A stretch of 64,000 bases of DNA from Echiichthys vipera (taxonomy: Eukaryota > Chordata > Actinopteri > Perciformes > Trachinidae), in assembly GCA_963691815.1 (NCBI GenBank), contig OY829646.1, positions 25,702,438-25,766,437 on the forward strand, in the 5' to 3' direction. Under the pieces are notes generated by a model that saw nothing but the letters and a program-made list of their open reading frames with translations, was not told where the DNA came from and did not search any database. Below are positions 63,984 through 64,000 of this stretch, in pieces. A program made the translations under genes and the position numbers. Numbering within the stretch: the first letter of the stretch is position 1; every line of letters starts with the position of its first letter.

Positions 63984-64000
63984 CTGCAGAGAATATTAAA

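Overview
The window comes from a teleost fish nuclear genome. It holds three vertebrate multi-exon genes with GT-AG introns of fish-like length, long perfect AC/TG microsatellites, fish-type Tc1 transposons, tRNA-derived SINEs and a decayed LINE. There are no operons, phage, plasmid or CRISPR features. The species cannot be told from this sequence alone.

Layout. (1) 1-16.5 kb, plus strand: the 3' part of an aristaless-like homeobox gene, alx4 (probably the alx4a copy). It has three coding exons carrying the whole homeodomain and the C-terminal OAR motif; the 5' exon lies before the window. (2) 16.5-40 kb, minus strand: a complete ext2, with fourteen coding exons reconstructed in phase into a 719-residue heparan sulfate co-polymerase subunit, plus a probable non-coding first exon. 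(3) 40-45.9 kb: intergenic DNA with a dead LINE and other repeats, grading into the dagla 3' UTR. (4) 46-64 kb, minus strand: dagla, diacylglycerol lipase alpha, 16 exons from transmembrane helix 4 to the stop. The 5' exons lie beyond the right edge.

The genes do not form one pathway. ALX4 is a craniofacial and limb transcription factor. EXT2 acts in the Golgi on heparan sulfate chains and is needed for skeletal development. DAGLA makes the endocannabinoid 2-AG at the plasma membrane. alx4 and ext2 are tail to tail, as in human 11p11.2, and their last candidate poly(A) signals lie about 40 bp apart. dagla next to ext2 is not the human arrangement.

The most interesting signal is a long open exon at 51.3-51.8 kb inside a dagla intron. 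It has a good acceptor at the exact phase-0 junction where the lipase domain meets the C-terminal tail, and it starts with the same eight bases as the regular next exon. It could add 161 in-frame residues or give a short isoform without the Homer-binding tail. The rest of the window is mainly structured repeats: fold-back Tc1 DNA, an inverted-repeat element with GATATC subrepeats, nested insertions and very long dinucleotide tracts.

Limits: exon borders were placed by eye, using splice consensus, phase and remembered vertebrate protein sequences. UTR ends, promoters, conserved elements and repeat family names are inferences.
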